A stretch of 64,000 nucleotides of DNA, taken from assembly GCF_003610235.1 (NCBI RefSeq), contig NZ_RAPR01000001.1, forward strand, positions 8,742,001 to 8,806,000, in the 5' to 3' direction. Below, piece after piece: positions 59,726 to 64,000 of this stretch. Below the pieces are notes generated by a model, which had not been told where the DNA came from, did not search any database, and saw nothing but the letters and a program-made list of their open reading frames with translations. Positions within the stretch are counted from its first letter, which is position 1, and each line of letters opens with the position of its first letter. The translations under genes and the position numbers were made by a program. This DNA is from Catellatospora citrea. GTDB lineage: Bacteria; Actinomycetota; Actinomycetes; Mycobacteriales; Micromonosporaceae.

Positions 59726-61447
59726 ATGCTGACCGCAGGACGCCTGGGCAGACGCCGTGCCGGTGAGACCGAGGCGCTGCTGGACCGGATCCGGCGCAGT
59801 GTCATCGGCGACGACCTGGTCGTGGACGGCCCGTTCGGGCCGCGCCGGCTCGTGTACGCCGACTACACCGCGTCCGGGCGGGCGCTGTCGTTCGTGGAGG
59901 ACTTCATCCGCCACCGGGTGCTGCCCGGGTACGCCAACACGCACACCGAGGCGACGGTGACCGGGCGGCGCACGACGGCGCTGCGCGAGCAGGCACGCCG
60001 CACGATCCACCGGTCGGTCAACGGCGGCGACGGCGACGTGGTGGTGTTCTGCGGCACCGGGGTGACCGGCGCGGTCGACCGCCTGGCCCGCGTGCTGGGC
60101 CTGGTCCCGGGCGGGCCGCGGACCGCCGTCGCGGCGCGGCGTCCGGTCGTGTTCGTCGGGCCGTACGAGCACCACTCCAACGAGCTGCCGTGGCGGGAGT
60201 CCGACGCCGACGTGGTGCCGATCCGCGAGGCCGTCGACGGCGGCGTGGACCTCGACGACCTGGCCGGGCGGCTGGGGGAGTACGCCGACCGCCCCGTGAA
60301 GATCGGCAGTTTCTCGGCGGCGTCCAACGTCACCGGCATCCTCACCGACGTCGACGCGGTCACCGCCACGCTGCACGCGCACGGGGCCCTGGCCTGCTGG
60401 GACTACGCCTCCGCGGGCCCGTACCTGCCGATCGACATGAACCCGCCCGGCGACCCGGCAGCGGCCAAGGACGCGGTGTTCCTCTCGCCGCACAAGTTCG
60501 TCGGCGGCCCGGACACACCGGGCGTGCTGGTCGCCAAGCGAGCACTGTTCGCCAACCCGGTGCCGGTCGTGCCCGGCGGCGGGACGATCCTGTTCGTCAG
60601 CCCGACCACGGTGTCCTACCACCCGGACCCGGCGATCCGGGAGGAGGGCGGCACCCCGGCGATCGTCGGCGCGATCCGGGCCGGCCTGGCGTTCGCCGTC
60701 AAGGACGCCGTCGGCACCGCGGAGATCGCCCGCCGCGAGGCCGGGCACGTACGCCGGATGCTCGCCTCCTGGAGCGACGATCCCCGCATCGTGATCCTCG
60801 GCAACCCGACCGCGCGGCGGCTGGCCATCGTGTCGTTCGGCCTGCGCCACGGCCCCGGCCTGCTGCACGGCAACTTCGTGGCCGCCCTGCTCAACGACCT
60901 GTTCGGCGTCCAGGCGCGCAGCGGATGCTTCTGCGCGGGGCCGTACCTGCACCGCGGCTTCCCGATCGGCGACGACTGGTCCCGCCGCATGGAGCAGGAG
61001 GTCCTCGACGGGCGGATGGGCGCGAAGCTGTCGTTCACCCGCATCGGCATCCCGTACTTCGCCGCCGACGCGGTGGTCGACTACCTGGTGCAGGCGGTGC
61101 GCCTGCTGGCCGAGCACGGCGGGAAACTGCTGCCGCAGTACGACTTCGACCCGGTCAGCGGCCTGTGGAGGCACCACCGCGCCCCGGCCGAGCCGCCGGT
61201 GGCGCTGACCGACGTCCTGACCGCGAGCAACCCGCCCCGCCCGCGCCCGGACCGCCTCGCCCGGGTGCTGTCCCGGCAGCTCGCGGCGGCCAGGGAGGTC
61301 TTCGCGGCCGCGTCCGGCGTGCCACGGCAGCGGACCGGGGACGGCTGCGCCTTCGAGCCGATCCGCTGGTTCCCGCTGCCCGCCGACGCCGAGCACGGCG
61401 CGGGCACGACCCCGTTCGCCTGCCCGCCCGCCGACACCGGCCTGTAG
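59726..61447 (+). CDS. Large class V aminotransferase, cysteine-desulfurase-like
   Basis: A 573-residue PLP enzyme, longer than SufS/NifS (about 400). Signatures: VYADYTASGRALSFVEDFI, ANTHTEATVTGRRTT, GTGVTGAVD, the PLP lysine in LSPHKFVGGPDTPGVL and the catalytic-type cysteine in RSGCFCAGPY. The C-terminal 90 residues are an added proline-rich/aromatic tail. It probably acts as a cysteine desulfurase or selenocysteine lyase in a specialised pathway; no Fe-S assembly genes are adjacent. A GGGGGAGG box precedes the ATG. Confidence 0.87.
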   Translation: MLTAGRLGRRRAGETEALLDRIRRSVIGDDLVVDGPFGPRRLVYADYTASGRALSFVEDFIRHRVLPGYANTHTEATVTGRRTTALREQARRTIHRSVNGGDGDVVVFCGTGVTGAVDRLARVLGLVPGGPRTAVAARRPVVFVGPYEHHSNELPWRESDADVVPIREAVDGGVDLDDLAGRLGEYADRPVKIGSFSAASNVTGILTDVDAVTATLHAHGALACWDYASAGPYLPIDMNPPGDPAAAKDAVFLSPHKFVGGPDTPGVLVAKRALFANPVPVVPGGGTILFVSPTTVSYHPDPAIREEGGTPAIVGAIRAGLAFAVKDAVGTAEIARREAGHVRRMLASWSDDPRIVILGNPTARRLAIVSFGLRHGPGLLHGNFVAALLNDLFGVQARSGCFCAGPYLHRGFPIGDDWSRRMEQEVLDGRMGAKLSFTRIGIPYFAADAVVDYLVQAVRLLAEHGGKLLPQYDFDPVSGLWRHHRAPAEPPVALTDVLTASNPPRPRPDRLARVLSRQLAAAREVFAAASGVPRQRTGDGCAFEPIRWFPLPADAEHGAGTTPFACPPADTGL

Positions 61448-61545
61448 CGACTGTGTACCGCCGGTGTAGCGGCCCCGCCTAGCCTCGCCCCGCAGACATG
61501 ACGTCAGGCAGGCCCAGGGTCCTGCCGCACAGTGGGGAGAGCCGC

Positions 61546-62379
61546 ATGGTCACCAGGAGACGGCTGACGGGCGCCGCGCTCGCGTGCGCACTGGCCGGGC
61601 CGGTCGTGATGTGGGCGGCGGACGCGTCGGCCGCGCTGCCCGCGGTCGACATGGAGGCCGTCGTCAAGGCCGCGCAGATCGACCCGCGCCGCGCCGACTC
61701 GGCGATCACCCCCGGCAGCCGGGACAGCGTGCTGCTCGTGGAGAGCGCGCTGCAGGCCAAGGGACTGCTCGCGGCGTCGTACGTCGACGGGCACTTCGGC
61801 ACGAAGACCATCGACGCGTACGCGGCCTGGCAGCGCTCGCTCGGCTACACCGGGCTCGACGCCACCGGCCTGCCCGGCCCGACCTCGCTGACCAGGCTCG
61901 GGGAGCAGCGCTTCACCGTGGTTCGCCTGCTCTCGCCCGGCGCCGAGACCACATTCCGGGGCGTGCCGGTGAACGCCCGCACGAAGGCGATGCTGCTGGA
62001 GGCCGAACGGCTGCTCGGCCGGCAGTTCACCGTGACGCAGGGCTCGTACAGCCCGGGGGAGGACCCGACGTCCGCGGGCACCCACGACGGCGGCGGCGCG
62101 CTCGACCTCGCCGTGGACGGCCTGACCTCCGCCCAGCGCACGTCGGCCGTCCGCCGGCTGCGCGAGGTGGGCTTCGCCGCGTGGCTGCGCACCCCGTCCC
62201 AGGGGAACTGGCCGTATCACATCCACGCGATCGCGCTGGCCGACACGGACCAGTCGACCCCGGCCCGCAACCAGGCCGGGGACTACTACCTGGGCCTCAA
62301 CGGCCTCGCCAACCGCGGCGCCGACGACGGCCCGGTGGTCGACCCGAAGGTCACCTGGGAGCAGTACCAGCGGGCGTGA
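61546..62379 (+). CDS. Secreted peptidoglycan-binding protein with M15-like domain
   Basis: A 277-residue exported protein. Signal peptide 1-30 with a basic start (MVTRRRLTG) ends ADASA-A. Residues about 55-110 are a PG_binding_1 three-helix repeat (LLVESALQAKGLLAASYVDG, TIDAYAAWQRSLGY). The rest resembles an M15 carboxypeptidase/D-Ala-D-Ala fold: THDGGGALDLAV has H and D at zinc-ligand spacing and WPYHIHAIAL the second His. ATG 61546 follows GGGGAGA; an ATG at 61498 would bury the signal. It overlaps the convergent DUF4142 gene by 29 bases. Confidence 0.87.
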   Translation: MVTRRRLTGAALACALAGPVVMWAADASAALPAVDMEAVVKAAQIDPRRADSAITPGSRDSVLLVESALQAKGLLAASYVDGHFGTKTIDAYAAWQRSLGYTGLDATGLPGPTSLTRLGEQRFTVVRLLSPGAETTFRGVPVNARTKAMLLEAERLLGRQFTVTQGSYSPGEDPTSAGTHDGGGALDLAVDGLTSAQRTSAVRRLREVGFAAWLRTPSQGNWPYHIHAIALADTDQSTPARNQAGDYYLGLNGLANRGADDGPVVDPKVTWEQYQRA

Positions 62380-62914
62380 CGGGGATCTGCACGTTGAGCT
62401 GCGCCGCCGCGGCGATCAGCTGCTCGTGGTGCTTGGCGATGACCGGCAGCGCGTCCTTGGCGAGCTGCACGACGGCGGGATCCTGACCCTTGGCGATCTC
62501 GGCCTCGGTCGCCGCCATCGCCGCCTCATGGGCCTTGAGCTGCGACGGCACCCACGCCTGGTCGAACAGCGCGCCGTTGAGCTGCAGCATGTGCTGCAGG
62601 TCGACCTGCTGGTCGCTGTTCATCTGGCCGGGCAGCGGGACCCCCTGCTGCTGCGCCACGGCCTGCAGCGCGTCGTCGAGCTGCTGATGGTCGTGCTTGA
62701 ACTCCGCGCCGAGTTGCACGACGACCGTCGAGGCGCCCTGGTGGGTGGCCGCGAGGTTGTTGACCGCGATCTCGGCCAGGTTCGCCTGGTGCGCGCCGGC
62801 CAGGTAGGCGGCGTCCTGCGGCGCGACGGGCGCCGCGGTGACCGGTCCGGCCGTGGTGAGCAGCGCGACGGCCAGCGCCGCGACCGGTACGCAGATGTTT
62901 CGCAAGAGCCTCAT
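62351..62914 (-). CDS. Secreted DUF4142 protein
   Basis: A 187-residue exported helical protein. The signal peptide (MRLLRNICVPVAALAVALLT) ends near residue 27. The mature part is the DUF4142 ferritin-like bundle: DAAYLAGAHQANLAEIAVNN, LGAEFKHDHQQLDDAL and VIAKHHEQLIAAA, with His residues at metal-site-like places. Function unknown; often envelope- or stress-associated. ATG 62914 starts the signal. The 3' end overlaps the convergent peptidoglycan-binding gene by 29 bases. Confidence 0.9.
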   Translation of the reverse strand: MRLLRNICVPVAALAVALLTTAGPVTAAPVAPQDAAYLAGAHQANLAEIAVNNLAATHQGASTVVVQLGAEFKHDHQQLDDALQAVAQQQGVPLPGQMNSDQQVDLQHMLQLNGALFDQAWVPSQLKAHEAAMAATEAEIAKGQDPAVVQLAKDALPVIAKHHEQLIAAAAQLNVQIPVTPAGTAPR

Positions 62915-63109
62915 GGCGGTACCCCCGTACGCCGGGCACCGCGAGGACGCGGTGCTGTGCACTGTTGAGTTCCCATCGAGGGCCCGGGTCCAAACAACGA
63001 GGGCCGGGCCCCGGGTGGGAAATGCGACGGTGAGGCCGGAACGCGACGAACCACACCGTCGCGGGCGGCCGCCGGGACTACGCGACGGCGCGCCCTCGCG
63101 CTGACCGCG

Positions 63110-63985
63110 TCAGTGCCGGCGGGTGCCGAGGACGATCTCGGCCAGGGCGGGCAGGGTGGCGCTGCCGGTGTCCAGATAGCCGTCGTGGCCGCGCACGCCG
63201 TCGGTCGGCAGCAGCCGTGCGCCGAACTCGACGGTGCCGGGCCGGGTGCCGTGGCCCAGGCCCAGCACGCGTACGCCGGGGACGCGGCGGATCCAGTCGG
63301 TGGGCGCCTCCGCCGCCCATACCCGCGCGTCGGTGCCCAGGTCGCGTACGTGGTCGTGGCCCATGCCGGGGCTGCCGACGGCGACCAGGTCGCCGACCTG
63401 CGCGGGCAGCGCGCTCGCGGCCAGGCCCAGCACGGTCGAGCCGTAGCTGTGCCCGACCAGCGTGATCGCCGCGGCCGGGCGTTCCCGCACCAGGCGCACG
63501 ACGAACCTGGTCAGCGCCGCCGCACCGGCCGCGGCGCTGGACTCGGTGACCACGTCCATTCCCCAGCCGTCGGGCGGGTCGTAACCGAGCCAGGCCACGA
63601 CGGCGATCCGGGCGCCGGGGGACTGGCGTAGCAGCTCCGCGTACAGCTGCCGGGCCTGCACCGCGGGGGCCCGGCGCGCGACGCCACCGAGCCCGCGATC
63701 GAAGTCGGCGACGGTCGTGCCGACGCCGGGCACCAGGACCGCGATCCGGTCCGCAGTGGACAGCTCGCCCAGGACCTCGACGGCGAGACCGTCCCCGACC
63801 GGGTCGAACAGCAGGAATCGGCGGCCTTGCGCGGCCCACCCGGCGAACGGGTCGCCCGCGGCGGTCAGCGCGGCCGCGGCCTGCGCGAAGTCGACGGCGT
63901 CGGGCAGCGGCGCGGACGCGGGGGCGGCGAACAGGCCCAGCGCGAGCGCGCTGACCGTGCCGACGGAGAGCAATCTCGAACGCAT
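63110..63985 (-). CDS. Secreted alpha/beta hydrolase
   Basis: A 291-residue exported hydrolase. A signal peptide ends near residue 25 (GLFAAPASA). The nucleophile elbow is GHSYGST, after ITLV; aspartate and histidine candidates follow in the DWIRRV region and GHDGYLDTGS. The type resembles DUF1023 alpha/beta hydrolases of actinobacteria, which are putative lipases or esterases. ATG 63985 is the internal start that leaves a standard signal; the first codons of an ATG/GTG further upstream are near the window edge. Nothing beyond 63985 can be assigned. Confidence 0.88.
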   Translation of the reverse strand: MRSRLLSVGTVSALALGLFAAPASAPLPDAVDFAQAAAALTAAGDPFAGWAAQGRRFLLFDPVGDGLAVEVLGELSTADRIAVLVPGVGTTVADFDRGLGGVARRAPAVQARQLYAELLRQSPGARIAVVAWLGYDPPDGWGMDVVTESSAAAGAAALTRFVVRLVRERPAAAITLVGHSYGSTVLGLAASALPAQVGDLVAVGSPGMGHDHVRDLGTDARVWAAEAPTDWIRRVPGVRVLGLGHGTRPGTVEFGARLLPTDGVRGHDGYLDTGSATLPALAEIVLGTRRH

Positions 63986-64000
63986 GGGCGACACCGTGCG

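Noticed and set aside
1..64000. tRNA, rRNA, insertion sequences, phage genes, attachment sites
   Set aside because: No cloverleaf, rRNA segment, transposase, integrase or flanking direct repeat could be recognised by eye. A tRNA or covariance-model scan would be decisive.

Overview
This is a very GC-rich actinobacterial chromosome segment. GTG starts, ATGA and GTGA stop/start overlaps, BTAD and MocR regulators, F420-type oxidoreductases, a DUF4193 protein and a ricin-lectin glycosidase all fit. The gene mix suggests Micromonosporaceae (Actinoplanes, Catellatospora or Micromonospora type); that placement is inference. No rRNA, tRNA, insertion sequence, prophage or CRISPR array was seen.

Left part (1-24700): a BTAD/TPR regulator; a secreted protein; a FIST sensor plus GGDEF diguanylate cyclase operon; a lipoprotein esterase; a methyltransferase; a divergent MocR regulator and EamA exporter pair; a DyP peroxidase fused to a membrane protein, coupled to a cupredoxin gene; a GNAT/aminotransferase fusion; a polytopic spermidine-synthase-like protein; a CDF metal transporter; a sugar ABC importer without its ATPase; and an HxlR regulator divergent from a methyltransferase.

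Middle part (24700-41000): a tandem glycine riboswitch drives gcvH-glyA. A secreted M23 peptidase follows. A six-gene leftward operon (GT2, DUF2064, methyltransferase, membrane molybdoenzyme, small membrane protein, MTA phosphorylase) faces a rightward epimerase plus membrane protein. Then come an ArsB/NhaD-type transporter with a CBS protein, an orphan permease, DUF4193, and a secreted GH43 glycosidase with operator-like palindromes upstream.

The most interesting locus is 41087-47713. A ketosynthase III, GT2, cytochrome P450, AMP-forming ligase and NAD-dependent reductase form one tightly overlapping operon, with a second P450 divergent. Ketosynthase, ligase and reductase match the OleA, OleC and OleD roles of olefin/beta-lactone biosynthesis, but no OleB is present, so a P450-tailored beta-lactone or related lipid is a reasonable prediction.

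Right part (47700-64000): an NmrA-like reductase, a secreted Cys-rich protein, a small calcium-loop-like repeat protein, a PanE-like reductase, LtrA, two F420-type oxidoreductases, a SAP-domain protein, a PadR-regulated ABC exporter with a clear operator, a D-threonine-aldolase-like enzyme, a PAP2 phosphatase, a large class V aminotransferase, a peptidoglycan-binding M15-like protein, a DUF4142 protein and a secreted alpha/beta hydrolase.
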